Positions 17,259-26,206 are shown, numbered from the stretch's first letter. The stretch: DNA of 61,614 nt from Oscillospiraceae bacterium (GCA_015067995.1 SVLJ01000017.1:1-61614), one strand, 5' to 3'. Notes: a model not told the origin generated them from the letters alone. Numbers and translations: made by a program.

Positions 17259-18446
17259 TCAGCGCAGTTCCATCAGCTTCTGCTTCAGTTCGCCCTCGAT
17301 CTTGCTCAGTTCAACCTCAGCCTCACGGCGCTTGGCCGCACCCTCACGCTGGATTGTCAGCACTTCGTCCAGAGTAGAAATCAGCTGCTGGTTGGTGTGC
17401 TGCAGAGTCTCAATATCCACGATGCTGCGCTCAGACTCCTTGGCCACAGCCACAGTGCCCATCTTCAGCATATCGGCATTCTTCTTCAGCAGATCATTGG
17501 TCATATTGGTGACGGCACTCTGGGCAGCGGTAGCCTGACGGCTATGCTCCATACCCAGTGCCAGCACCATCTGGCTCTTCCACAGAGGAATGGTGTTCAC
17601 CAGAGAGGACTGGATCTTCTCCACCATCAGGGTGTCGTTGTTCTGCAGCAGACGGGTCTGGGGACCCATCTGAATGGAGATCATCCGGGTCAGCTCCAGA
17701 TCGTGCAGTTTCTTCTCAAACCGCTCGCACATCTGCGCCATATCATTGTAGCGCTGGGCATCTTCCTGCGCACCGGTCTCTTCCGCCCTGGCCTTCAGGG
17801 CTGGCAGCTCATTCTCCCGGACATCTGCAAGCTTCTTCTTACCAGCCAGGATGTACATGGTCAATTCCTTATAATAGCGCAGATTCAGCTCATACATCTG
17901 ATCCAGCATAGCCACATCCTTCAGCAAAGTCACCTGATGCTGTTCCAGTTCTCGGGCAATGCGATCCACATTGCTCTCCACCTTGGAATACTGCGCCTTC
18001 ATCGTCTCCAGCTTGTTGCCAGCCTTCTTAAACAGGCCGAAGAAGCCCTTCTTCTCCTCTTCCTCGCCGAAGCCCTTCAGTTCCGCCACCAGTTCGGACA
18101 GGTCCTTGCCCACTTCACCCAGATCCTTGGTGCGGACGGACTGCAGTGCGTTTTCCGAGAAGCCGGCGATGTTTTTCTGTGCCGCCGCACCGTACTGCAG
18201 GATCATATTGGAATCCATGATGTTGATCTTCTGGGAGAACGCTTCCACCGCAGCCTTTTCCTCGGCAGACAGCAGGTTATCGTCCATGGGAACGGGAGGC
18301 ACTTCCTTCTTCTCCTCTACAGGTGCGGGAGTCGGCGTTGCAGGTGTGGGTGCGACGGGATCCAGAGTCAGCTGGGGCACGTCAGCCGCAGCGGCGGTCT
18401 CAAATTCCAAAGTCAGCTCAGGGATCATGTTCTTTTCATCTGCCAT
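17259..18446 (-). CDS. telA: toxic anion resistance protein TelA family
   Basis: This 395-residue, mostly alpha-helical soluble protein has an N-terminal Pro/Ala-rich segment followed by the conserved TelA region (IMDSNMILQYGAAAQKNIAGF at about 82 on, split as IMDSNMILQYG and AAAQKNIAGF). Homologues (TelA, YaaN) were named for tellurite resistance and are associated with cell-envelope stress. The ATG at 18446 has GAGGAGG 9 bases upstream. The frame stays open for 86 codons further upstream and includes a membrane segment (see findings). It lies between xpaC and the TPM gene. Confidence 0.9.
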   Translation of the reverse strand: MADEKNMIPELTLEFETAAAADVPQLTLDPVAPTPATPTPAPVEEKKEVPPVPMDDNLLSAEEKAAVEAFSQKINIMDSNMILQYGAAAQKNIAGFSENALQSVRTKDLGEVGKDLSELVAELKGFGEEEEKKGFFGLFKKAGNKLETMKAQYSKVESNVDRIARELEQHQVTLLKDVAMLDQMYELNLRYYKELTMYILAGKKKLADVRENELPALKARAEETGAQEDAQRYNDMAQMCERFEKKLHDLELTRMISIQMGPQTRLLQNNDTLMVEKIQSSLVNTIPLWKSQMVLALGMEHSRQATAAQSAVTNMTNDLLKKNADMLKMGTVAVAKESERSIVDIETLQHTNQQLISTLDEVLTIQREGAAKRREAEVELSKIEGELKQKLMELR

Positions 18447-18700
18447 AGTATTATCCTCCTCATATATTATCAGGGATGATTTCTTTTGTGATAGGTGAAC
18501 CAGAGACCAGCAGACTACCGCCAGAACGGTAAATAACAGCACCAGCACGCCCATCCAGATCAAATCGGATGCGGGAATGTCCAACACATTTGTATTTTGA
18601 GCCACGTCTGTTTCAGGCTGCCGTAGTTTTCGGCGGTCATCAGCATAGCAAGAACCTGAGAGACCCATCTGGATGCAAGAAAGACTTCTTCCGCCCTTCC

Positions 18701-19393
18701 TCACAGTTCCAGCTGAATGCCGCTGTCTGCGGGAGGCGATGTCTGTGCCTTCAGCTGTTCACCGGCCAGTCCCTCCCGAACCATCATGGTCTCCAGCACC
18801 GTGATATCCGTGGAGATATCCAGCGCCTCACTGCCATAGAGCGAGTCCAGCTGCTTTTCAAAAGCAGCAACGATTGTCTTCATCATGCCCTCCACTTTGG
18901 CAATGGTGGCATCCACATTCTCACCGGAAATTCCGGCATCGCTGGCCCGGTCATAGGCATTCAGCAGCTTCAGGGTCGTAGGCAGATAGTAATCCATAAA
19001 TTTGCGGATCTGAGGCAGCTTCTTGGGGTCCGCCTTCACTTCCTCAAAGATCTTTGCAGACACCTGCTCCAGCCGCACGATGTCTGCGGATATCTCCGCA
19101 TCCTCAATGGCAAGATCCAGCCGCTTCATCTCTCCGATGGCCAGTTCCCCATCCCTGAGCATCTTGTCCAGCTCCGAATTTCCGGTGGACGCATCTTCTT
19201 TCTTCTCTTCCTTCTTTTCCTCCGTTTCCGCAGCATCACTCTTACACAGCTTGGATACGCCCATCAGCGTGACGGCAGAGGCAAAAATCAAAATGATAAA
19301 ATGCATTGGCCGGTACAGCGGGAAAAACAGTGTGTATGCCAGCCACAGCACAGCTACCGCATAAAACGGGGCCACTGGTTTGCGAACAGCCAT
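18701..19393 (-). CDS. xpaC: XpaC-family membrane-associated protein
   Basis: The protein has 230 residues. Two hydrophobic helices near the N-terminus (about 8-40) are followed by a Lys/Glu-rich linker and a helical domain (LDKMLRDGELAIGEMKRLD..., RKFMDYYLPTTLKLLNAYD) characteristic of the 5-bromo-4-chloroindolyl phosphate hydrolysis protein family. The name comes from an old expression phenotype; the molecular function is unknown. In Bacillus subtilis xpaC is adjacent to the telA homologue yaaN, as here. GGGAGG supports the ATG at 19393. Confidence 0.85.
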   Translation of the reverse strand: MAVRKPVAPFYAVAVLWLAYTLFFPLYRPMHFIILIFASAVTLMGVSKLCKSDAAETEEKKEEKKEDASTGNSELDKMLRDGELAIGEMKRLDLAIEDAEISADIVRLEQVSAKIFEEVKADPKKLPQIRKFMDYYLPTTLKLLNAYDRASDAGISGENVDATIAKVEGMMKTIVAAFEKQLDSLYGSEALDISTDITVLETMMVREGLAGEQLKAQTSPPADSGIQLEL

Positions 19394-19466
19394 AGAAGAC
19401 CCTCCCATGCTAAGAATATTATATTAGCATTATACCGTCCTTTTGCTCGACGGTCAATGATTTCCT

Positions 19467-20006
19467 TTATCGCACTGCGGCACCATATGTGCCGCTGACA
19501 GGATCCTGCCAGAGAGGCAATTCCGGTGGCCGGAACGTACACCAAACGAAAACAAACACCAGTCCCCACAACAGCGCGACACCCAGAAGCTGTGCCCAGC
19601 CGAAAGCAGGCAGACCCGTTCGCAGCAGCCGATAGTCCAGCCAGAACATGACCGCTGCCGACAGGAAGAAAATCACAATATTCATCCACGCCGCCTGCAA
19701 ACCCAGCGCACCCGTATACGTATAATACAGCACAGGGATCAGCAGTGCCCCAAAAGGGATGGTTATTGCCCGCACAGCCGGAATATTTGGGTAAATCTCA
19801 CCCAGCACCCAGACCTGCAACGCTGTAAACAGAAACGCCGGCATCACCAGCAGCTTCATATGTTCCCAAACCGATTCGTTGACCGCAGCAAACACCGCAG
19901 CGGCAGCACTGCCGCCGCTCCACCCGTAGACAAAGTGCAGCAGCGTTCCAGCTGCCGCCGTCCAGAAAAAGCCTCCCAATTCCCACCGGAACAGTCGTTT
20001 CCGCAT
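19467..20006 (-). CDS. DUF6512 membrane protein
   Basis: This 179-residue integral membrane protein has about six hydrophobic helices. The conserved AAVNESVWEHMKLLVMPA segment between helices 2 and 3 (about 40-57) contains Asn, Glu and His that are striking in a membrane protein of this type and resemble a metal or substrate site. I chose the ATG at 20006 because GGAGGC is 7 bases upstream; the longer frame to 20045 has no site. Function unknown. Confidence 0.75.
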   Translation of the reverse strand: MRKRLFRWELGGFFWTAAAGTLLHFVYGWSGGSAAAAVFAAVNESVWEHMKLLVMPAFLFTALQVWVLGEIYPNIPAVRAITIPFGALLIPVLYYTYTGALGLQAAWMNIVIFFLSAAVMFWLDYRLLRTGLPAFGWAQLLGVALLWGLVFVFVWCTFRPPELPLWQDPVSGTYGAAVR

Positions 20007-20074
20007 CTGTCGCCTCCACATATGATTTACAGATAGTTTACGCATGACGTGGAGAGATTAGCCATAAAACACGA

Positions 20075-20105
20075 AAAGAAAGAGGGCATGACGCCCTCTT
20101 TCTTT
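20075..20105. terminator. terminator after the DUF4349 gene
   Basis: A 13-bp stem (20075-20087 with 20093-20105) with a 5-base loop, A/T-rich on both ends, lies directly behind the minus-strand lipoprotein gene. Confidence 0.85.
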
Positions 20106-20117
20106 ACTCTGCGATCT

Positions 20118-21110
20118 TTAGTGGTTATCTGCCTGATCCTCACTCTCAGGATTCTTTTCCTTCCGACGGAACAGCTTCCAGCCTCTGCCGGTCTTTCTGC
20201 GGCGGATCACCAGACGCACCACCACAAAGATGATTATCGCCCAAATCACAAGCCACATCCAGCTGTAAGCCAGATCCACAAGGAAGTCCTCGGTATCGTC
20301 CACGAAGTTCTCCCAACCGGATTTCAGCGCAGTAATGAAGCGGCTGCCAAAGCCCTTCACAGGCTCTTCCGTATTGGACAGGCGGTACACCTCACGCAGC
20401 TGGATATTTACCGTGGCATAGTCCACCAGTGCGTCATAATGCTGCAGCGTACCGGACAGATACTCGATCTGGGTCTCTGTATCGGAAATGGCGGTCTCAA
20501 TGGTAATGAGATCCTCCATGTTCTTGGCCTGCTTCAGCAGCTCCTGCAGGCGGGCCAGCTTCGTCTGCTGGGTCTTGAGACGGCCTGCAATGTCATAATA
20601 CTGCTCGCTGACATCCTCAGCAGTGCTGTTGCGCTGCAGAACATGGCACAGTTCTCCCGCCTGTGCCAGAAAATCCTCATACTGCGCCGCCGGTACACGG
20701 ATCGTATAGTTGGCGCTGCGGTAACCGGAATTATAGTTGCGTACATTGCTGCTGGAGAAATAGCCGCCGCATGTTCTGGTCAGGGCAGCAAGCGCCTCCG
20801 CAGTCTCATCAAAGGCGGTAGACTCCAGCTCCAGATATGCGGTGTAGATCAGCTTCTGCTCCACCTTCGGTGTCTCCGCCATACCGGCGGAGGGCTCCAT
20901 GACTTCACCCTTGACGTATTCCATGTCCAGTGCATTGTCATAGCTGGCCTCTGGCTTGAAATTACCGGTGCCTGCGCTGGGCGCCATCGGAAGGGACGGT
21001 GACACGGAATTGGTCATGGCATCCTTTGCCGCACTTCCGCCTCCGCAGCCCACCAGAAGCGTCAGGATCAGCATTGCTGCACACAGAATTGCAAATATCT
21101 TCTTTTTCAT
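20118..21110 (-). CDS. DUF4349 lipoprotein
   Basis: The protein has 330 residues. The signal peptide ends in a lipobox LLVGC (Cys at about 20), then a low-complexity Ser/Pro/Ala linker, the DUF4349 domain (about 85-270) with long coiled-coil helices (LKTQQTKLARLQELLKQAKN), and a C-terminal membrane helix (about 285-307) with a basic tail. Both ends are thus membrane-attached, with the domain outside. GGAGGAGCTTACG precedes the ATG. The role is unknown; the domain is common in Gram-positive envelopes. Confidence 0.88.
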   Translation of the reverse strand: MKKKIFAILCAAMLILTLLVGCGGGSAAKDAMTNSVSPSLPMAPSAGTGNFKPEASYDNALDMEYVKGEVMEPSAGMAETPKVEQKLIYTAYLELESTAFDETAEALAALTRTCGGYFSSSNVRNYNSGYRSANYTIRVPAAQYEDFLAQAGELCHVLQRNSTAEDVSEQYYDIAGRLKTQQTKLARLQELLKQAKNMEDLITIETAISDTETQIEYLSGTLQHYDALVDYATVNIQLREVYRLSNTEEPVKGFGSRFITALKSGWENFVDDTEDFLVDLAYSWMWLVIWAIIIFVVVRLVIRRRKTGRGWKLFRRKEKNPESEDQADNH

Positions 21111-21401
21111 CGTAAGCTCCTCCATTTTCTTTGATTTCAGGGGCCTTTGACTCTTTAGACGCAGAGAGCAAAAAAAAGTTCCGCAAAACGAAAGATTTTC
21201 CAAATATTTTTTTATTTTTCCCAAGGAATACATTCTCTTTTTGGCAAAAACAGAAAAACGCCGTATCGTGCGGACACTTCCGCGCAGAAACGTCCGCATG
21301 ATGCGGCCACAGCCTTTATGAATCTGTCCCGTTCAGCACAAAATCCAACCGCACCAGCTTTCAGATGGAGTCCGTTCAGCAGACCTACTAATTGGAATTG
21401 C

Positions 21402-21566
21402 TTATTTGCGTTTCTCTTTCATATACCGTAGGACATGCACAATGGCTACAATAGCCGAAATAAGCGAAAGAATAAAATAATACCCCTGCCGTGCAAGTCC
21501 TGAATAAAGCCATAATCCTGCGAGAAGCAAAAATAGGATTGCAGTAATGATATTATAATGTTTCAT
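21402..21566 (-). CDS. small two-helix membrane protein
   Basis: This 54-residue peptide has two hydrophobic helices (about 5-22 and 28-46) and a basic C-terminus (MKEKRK). AAGGAGG lies 5 bases ahead of the ATG, which decides this start over an in-frame ATG 42 bases upstream that lacks a site. I recognise no family. Base composition is more AT-rich than its neighbours. Confidence 0.65.
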   Translation of the reverse strand: MKHYNIITAILFLLLAGLWLYSGLARQGYYFILSLISAIVAIVHVLRYMKEKRK

Positions 21567-21794
21567 AGCTTCCTCCTTATCAAATTCACGTTTGGCTAAC
21601 TGTTTCATTATTTATGTAGACGAAAAAATCCTAAAAAGTTCCGAACTATACTTATGTTATAGCATAGTTCTATCCGTTTGTCTCATTCCAGAGACGAGAA
21701 TTTACAAACTATACATAACAGTCAGTGAAAATGTATATTTTTTGTTCACCAATACTCATCTCGGACAGAGACTTAAATAAAGCGATATGAAAAC

Positions 21795-21848
21795 AACCCA
21801 GCCGTTAAGGGACAAAAAAGCGTTTTCGCGCCCCCTAACGGCTGGGTT
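21795..21848. terminator. long hairpin upstream of the FMN dehydrogenase
   Basis: A 13-bp outer stem (21795-21807 with 21836-21848) encloses a smaller GCG-TTTT-CGC hairpin and ends in TTTT. It may terminate minor upstream transcription. Confidence 0.6.
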
Positions 21849-21882
21849 TTAGATTAGCTTAATGACACTGACACGCATATGC

Positions 21883-21911
21883 TTGCCTTTTTCCCAAGAA
21901 TGGAGTACACT
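21883..21911 (+). promoter_or_regulatory. promoter of the FMN dehydrogenase
   Basis: TTGCCT (21883-21888), 17 bases, TACACT (21906-21911). Confidence 0.65.
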
Positions 21912-21928
21912 GTTGTTCGTTGAACAAC
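21912..21928 (+). promoter_or_regulatory. operator-like palindrome
   Basis: A perfect inverted repeat GTTGTTC-GTT-GAACAAC begins at the base after the -10 element and would cover the transcription start, where a repressor would block initiation. The binding protein is unknown. Confidence 0.5.
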
Positions 21929-21965
21929 CCCTATTTCCCAAAAAGAAAAATATGGAGGTCATCAT

Positions 21966-22982
21966 ATGACTTACACCGAGATTCTGGAGCAGGCACGCAC
22001 CTGTATGGGCCCCTACTGCAAGGCCTGTCCCACCTGCAATGGCATGGCCTGCAAAAACAGTATGCCCGGCCCCGGTGCCAAGGGCAGCGGCACTGGTGCT
22101 ATCCGCAATTACCAGAAGTGGCAGGAAATCTGCGTCAACATGGATACCATCTGCGAAAACAAACCCGTGGACACCACCGCCAAGCTCTTTGGCCGCGAGT
22201 TTGCCATTCCTGTTTTCGCAGGCCCAGTGGGTGCCCTGCAGATGCACTACGGCGACAAGTATAACGACCTGCAGTACAACGATATTCTGGTCTCCGGCTG
22301 CGCTGCTGCCGGCATCGCCGCTTTTACCGGTGACGGTGTAAACCCCGCCGTCATCGAGGCCACCGCCGAGGCTCTGGAGAAAAGCGGCGGCTGCGGCGTT
22401 CCCACTGTGAAGCCCTGGAACATTGAGGTTATTCGCGAAAAGATGGAGCTGGTGAAGAAGGCCGATCCCTTCGCCATCGCCATGGACATAGACGCTGCCG
22501 GTCTTCCCTTCCTGAAGAACCTGACTCCTCCCGCCGGCAGTAAGACCGTCGCTGAACTGAAGGAGATCGCCAAGATTGCCGAAAAGCCCTTCATTCTCAA
22601 GGGCATCATGACCGCAGCCGGCGCAAAGAAGGCTCTGGAAGCCGGCGCCAGCGGCATCGTGGTCTCCAACCATGGCGGCCGTGTGCTGGATCACTGCCCC
22701 GCCACCGCGGAAGTTTTGCCTGAAATCGTGGACGCTGTTGGCGGCAGGATGACCATTCTGGTGGACGGCGGCATCCGCAGCGGCATGGATGTCTTCAAAG
22801 CACTGGCTCTGGGCGCTGACGGCGTCATCATCTGCCGTCCCTTTGTCACCATGGTCTACGGCGGCGGCGCTGAGGGTATCGCCACTTATGTTGCCAAGGT
22901 CAAGGCCGAGTTGGAAGACGCCATGGCCATGTGCGGTGCTCACTCTCTGGCAGATATCAACCGCTCCATGGTTCGTTTCTGA
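21966..22982 (+). CDS. FMN-dependent alpha-hydroxy-acid dehydrogenase with Cys-rich N-terminus
   Basis: This 338-residue TIM-barrel flavoprotein is of the lactate oxidase/glycolate oxidase/isopentenyl-diphosphate isomerase-2 superfamily. FAGPVGALQ, the catalytic SNHGGRVLDH (about 234-243; His and Arg) and the phosphate-binding DGGIRSGMDV and GADGVIICRP segments are intact. The N-terminus carries five closely spaced cysteines (13, 18, 21, 24, 29) not present in classical lactate oxidases, suggesting an iron-sulfur or zinc site. GGAGGT is just ahead of the ATG. Codon use is strongly biased, so expression is probably high. The substrate is unknown. Confidence 0.88.
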   Translation: MTYTEILEQARTCMGPYCKACPTCNGMACKNSMPGPGAKGSGTGAIRNYQKWQEICVNMDTICENKPVDTTAKLFGREFAIPVFAGPVGALQMHYGDKYNDLQYNDILVSGCAAAGIAAFTGDGVNPAVIEATAEALEKSGGCGVPTVKPWNIEVIREKMELVKKADPFAIAMDIDAAGLPFLKNLTPPAGSKTVAELKEIAKIAEKPFILKGIMTAAGAKKALEAGASGIVVSNHGGRVLDHCPATAEVLPEIVDAVGGRMTILVDGGIRSGMDVFKALALGADGVIICRPFVTMVYGGGAEGIATYVAKVKAELEDAMAMCGAHSLADINRSMVRF

Positions 22983-22998
22983 TACTTGATTACACATT

Positions 22999-23030
22999 AA
23001 AACGCGTGCAGATTTTTCTGCACGCGTTTT
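22999..23030. terminator. bidirectional terminator
   Basis: A 13-bp stem (22999-23011 with 23018-23030) with an ATTTTT loop and T6 run, between convergent genes. Confidence 0.92.
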
Positions 23031-23031
23031 T

Positions 23032-24435
23032 TCACACCTTTTTCTCAAAATAGCAGAACGTCTCATCCTTCCCGGCCGGGCGCATACAGGCGGACAGCAT
23101 TTTGTAGGACGCGGCATTCTCATGGAAGCATTTCGCCACCACGCGATTCAGCTGCACAGCGTACAGACCCCAGTCCGCCACAGCGCTGAACGCCTCCGTC
23201 CCGTATCCGTGTCCGGCATATTCCGGCAGGATCCGGCAGCCAAGCTCCGCATCGCCCCGATAGTTGAAGCGATACAGCACCGCCTCGCCGATAAACTCTC
23301 CGTTCATCCGGATCGCAAAGTTCACCGCACCGCGGTTTTCAAAATCACGCCGCGCCACATCGAAGAAGCTCCGCTCTTCCACCGGACCGCCCAGGCCGGC
23401 AACATCATCATAACCCCACCAGCGATTTCGCTCCTGATCCAGAACCAGACGGTTGTAGGCAGGGATATCCTCCTCCCGGATAGCATCCAGCGTCAGACGC
23501 TCCGTGGTCAGCACAGGAATCTCATGCACATGGCTCAGCAGTTCATTCTGCGGCTCCACACGGTATTTGGGCGCCAGAAATGCCGGTCCGTACTGCAGTT
23601 TAGAGGTGCGCAGTCCCTTGTTGGCCGCATCGTCCTCACGGTTGATATACTTCACATCCTCACCATAGGCACGGGCAAAGGCCTGTACCGTGGCAGGATA
23701 GACGCCTGCATAGGAGTAGAGCGCCTTTTCAATATGCACAATGAGAGTGTTGCCGCATTTCTCCGCCAGAGACAGAGAGATCAGCCTATCACCGTCGAAG
23801 ATACCGCCGCAGCGAAAATCCCCCGTTCCGGCACGGCGCAGCATCCGCTTGGCGATCTGCAGTTCCTGCACCGCCATGGAGTTGTCGCCCTTGGCAAACT
23901 CACGATCATAGTCCTCCCAGAACTGCTGAATCAGCGGCAGATCTTCCGCCGTCAGCTTCCGGAACTCCGCATGGGGGCAGGCTTCGTAGAACTTCTTGAT
24001 ATGATTCCGCTGGCCGGAATACCGGCGGCCGGCAAAGTTCCGAAGATCCTCACTGTTGTAGACGTAGTCCCGCCAGGTACGGATATCACTGACCTTCACA
24101 TAGGGATAGCGGGCCAGCAGCTCCGTGATCCTGCACTTGGGCACTACGGAGATCACCGGCACGATCCCCTGCTCAATGCAGTCGTTCTCGATGGCAGTCA
24201 GCGCCGCGTCCTCATCGCCCTCCGGCCCCGCCACGGGGTAATCGTGTACGATTTTCCCGTTGATACGGTTTCGGATCACCAAACATCCGGCCACTTCCGT
24301 CCATGTGGGATGCAGCGTGCCACACCACATCAGCTTCGTGCCCAGAGAATACTCGCACAGGCCATAGCTGCAGTTTTTGTAATATTCCCGCAAGATTTGT
24401 TCGTTTTTATCGTTGATTTCCAGAAAATCCAGCAT
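23032..24435 (-). CDS. fusion of DUF2156 (LPG-synthase-like) and GNAT acetyltransferase
   Basis: The protein has 467 residues. The first 290 or so form a DUF2156 domain, a double-GNAT fold related to the C-terminal domain of lysyl-phosphatidylglycerol synthase and to FemX-type aminoacyl transferases (RRYSGQRNHIKKF, INREDDAANKGLRTSKLQY). A linker leads to a RimJ/RimL-type N-acetyltransferase (about 310-460; LTTERLTLDAIREEDIPAYN, GCRILPEYAGHGYGTEA as the CoA loop, NAASYKMLSAC). The ATG at 24435 has AAGGA 7 bases upstream; an ATG at 24459 has none. No membrane segment. Substrates unknown. Confidence 0.85.
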   Translation of the reverse strand: MLDFLEINDKNEQILREYYKNCSYGLCEYSLGTKLMWCGTLHPTWTEVAGCLVIRNRINGKIVHDYPVAGPEGDEDAALTAIENDCIEQGIVPVISVVPKCRITELLARYPYVKVSDIRTWRDYVYNSEDLRNFAGRRYSGQRNHIKKFYEACPHAEFRKLTAEDLPLIQQFWEDYDREFAKGDNSMAVQELQIAKRMLRRAGTGDFRCGGIFDGDRLISLSLAEKCGNTLIVHIEKALYSYAGVYPATVQAFARAYGEDVKYINREDDAANKGLRTSKLQYGPAFLAPKYRVEPQNELLSHVHEIPVLTTERLTLDAIREEDIPAYNRLVLDQERNRWWGYDDVAGLGGPVEERSFFDVARRDFENRGAVNFAIRMNGEFIGEAVLYRFNYRGDAELGCRILPEYAGHGYGTEAFSAVADWGLYAVQLNRVVAKCFHENAASYKMLSACMRPAGKDETFCYFEKKV

Positions 24436-24572
24436 ATTTGCGTCCTTTTTCACTTTCATACTCGAAAGCGGAACAACCAGTAAATTTCGTTTTTTTCAAA
24501 CCTTACAAATCTTTTTCCCAAAAGAAACGCGTATTTTTATGGGAAATCCGCACCAATTTGTAAAGATTTGTC

Positions 24573-24602
24573 TTGACTGGGCATCACCGCTTATAGTATT
24601 AT
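24573..24602 (+). promoter_or_regulatory. NSS transporter promoter
   Basis: TTGACT (24573-24578), 18 bases, TATTAT (24597-24602); a TATAGT lies within the spacer as an alternative. Confidence 0.55.
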
Positions 24603-24640
24603 TGTAACCATATTTCGCGAAAAAGGAAAGAGGGTTTTTC

Positions 24641-26191
24641 ATGTCTGAGAAAAGAGCATCCTGGGGAAGCACATTTGGCTTCCTGATGGCCGCAATCGGC
24701 TCCGCCGTCGGCCTGGGAAATATCTGGGGTTTCCCGTACAAGATGGGCCGCAGCGGCGGCTTCACCTTCCTCATCGTCTATCTGCTCCTGTCCCTGTTCG
24801 TTGGCTTCGTCATCATGATGAGCGAGCTGGCCATCGGCCGCAAGACCGGTTCCGGCGTCGTGGGCGCCTATAATGCCATTACCAAGAAGTTCCGCTTCCT
24901 GGGCTGGCTGGGCATCCTGTCTCCCTTCCTGATCATGAGCTTCTACTCCGTTCTGGGCGGCTACTGCCTGGAGTACATGTCCCTGAACCTCAGCGATCTG
25001 GCCTTCGGTGTCACCCAGAAGACCGGCAGCGAGCTGTTCGGTGCCATGCTCACCAACCAGTTCGGCTCTGTCATGTTCACCGTGCTGTTTCTGGGCATCT
25101 GCCTGCTGATCGTCAAGGGCGGCATTCAGGACGGCATTGAGAAGTTCAACACCGTCGGTATGCCCGCTCTGTTCGTGATGCTGATCGTCATCATCATCCG
25201 CAGCGTCACTCTGCCCGGCGCCACCGAGGGTCTGAAGTTCATGTTCGTTCCCGGCTATGCCGTGGAAGCCGGCTTCATTGCCAAGGCTCCCGGCCTGCTG
25301 TCCGTTATCGCCACCGCCGGCGGCCAGATGTTCTTCTCCCTGTCTCTGGCCATGGGCATCATGGTCACCTACGGTTCTTATCTGGGCAAGCAGGAAAATC
25401 TGGTGAAGAACTCCGCCGTCATCGTGGTGTGCGACACTCTGGTGGCTCTGATGGCCGGTCTGGCTGTCATCCCCGCCGCCGTTGCCACCTACGGCACCAA
25501 CGCACAGCTCTCCGGCCCCAAGCTGCTGTTCATCACCCTGCAGGATGTGTTCTCCGCCATGGGTACCATTGGCCCCCTGTTCGGCACCATCTTCTATCTG
25601 CTGGTGTTCATCGCCGCCATCTCCTCCGCCATCTCCCTGACCGAGGTTATGACCACCTTCTTCATGGATCGTGCCGCTGCCAAGGGCAAGACCGGCAACC
25701 GCAGCAAGATCTCCATGGCAGTCTGCCTTGTGATCCTGGCCGAGGCCATTCTGGTGGCTGTGGACGGCCTGGGCAGCAACGGTGTATGGGTTCCCGGTCA
25801 GGAAGTGTTCGGCATCCGTATGTGGAACGACTGCTGGCTGGACTTCATGGACTGCTGGTCTGAGGGTATCGCTATGCCTCTGGGCGCCATGCTGATGAGC
25901 CTGATGGTTGGCTGGGAGCTGGGCCCCAACTTCGTGCTGAACGAGATCCAGGGCAACAAGCGAAACGCTCTGTTGACCAACTTCTACACCATCGCCATCC
26001 GCTTCCTTGCTCCTCTGGGCATGCTGCTGGTGTTCGCCGGCCAGATCTACGACTTCTTCGTGGATCCCGCCGCCACCGACGCCGTCAAGCAGACCACTCA
26101 GATGATCGCTTACGCCATTTCCGGCGCCGCACTGATCGGCGGTTTCGCACTCGCCTTCTCCAGCGGCAAGAGCAAGAAGGCCGACGAGTAA
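24641..26191 (+). CDS. neurotransmitter:sodium symporter family transporter
   Basis: This 516-residue LeuT-fold sodium-coupled importer probably carries an amino acid or related amine. It opens with the family signature GSAVGLGNIWGFPY in helix 1, and about twelve hydrophobic helices follow. In helix 6 the segment GQMFFSLSLAMGIMVTYGSY matches the unwound substrate-binding region. GGAAAGAG precedes the ATG. Codon bias toward GCC/CTG/GGC indicates strong expression. The gene is monocistronic with a terminator. Substrate cannot be deduced. Confidence 0.95.
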   Translation: MSEKRASWGSTFGFLMAAIGSAVGLGNIWGFPYKMGRSGGFTFLIVYLLLSLFVGFVIMMSELAIGRKTGSGVVGAYNAITKKFRFLGWLGILSPFLIMSFYSVLGGYCLEYMSLNLSDLAFGVTQKTGSELFGAMLTNQFGSVMFTVLFLGICLLIVKGGIQDGIEKFNTVGMPALFVMLIVIIIRSVTLPGATEGLKFMFVPGYAVEAGFIAKAPGLLSVIATAGGQMFFSLSLAMGIMVTYGSYLGKQENLVKNSAVIVVCDTLVALMAGLAVIPAAVATYGTNAQLSGPKLLFITLQDVFSAMGTIGPLFGTIFYLLVFIAAISSAISLTEVMTTFFMDRAAAKGKTGNRSKISMAVCLVILAEAILVAVDGLGSNGVWVPGQEVFGIRMWNDCWLDFMDCWSEGIAMPLGAMLMSLMVGWELGPNFVLNEIQGNKRNALLTNFYTIAIRFLAPLGMLLVFAGQIYDFFVDPAATDAVKQTTQMIAYAISGAALIGGFALAFSSGKSKKADE

Positions 26192-26206
26192 TTCAATCCA
26201 TCCAAC

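Larger units (their letters stand above)
21567..21965. other. intergenic region with terminator-like hairpin, promoter and palindrome
   Basis: The left part (21600-21790) is AT-rich and shows no convincing gene. The right part holds a long hairpin, a promoter and an operator-like palindrome listed separately. Confidence 0.6.
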
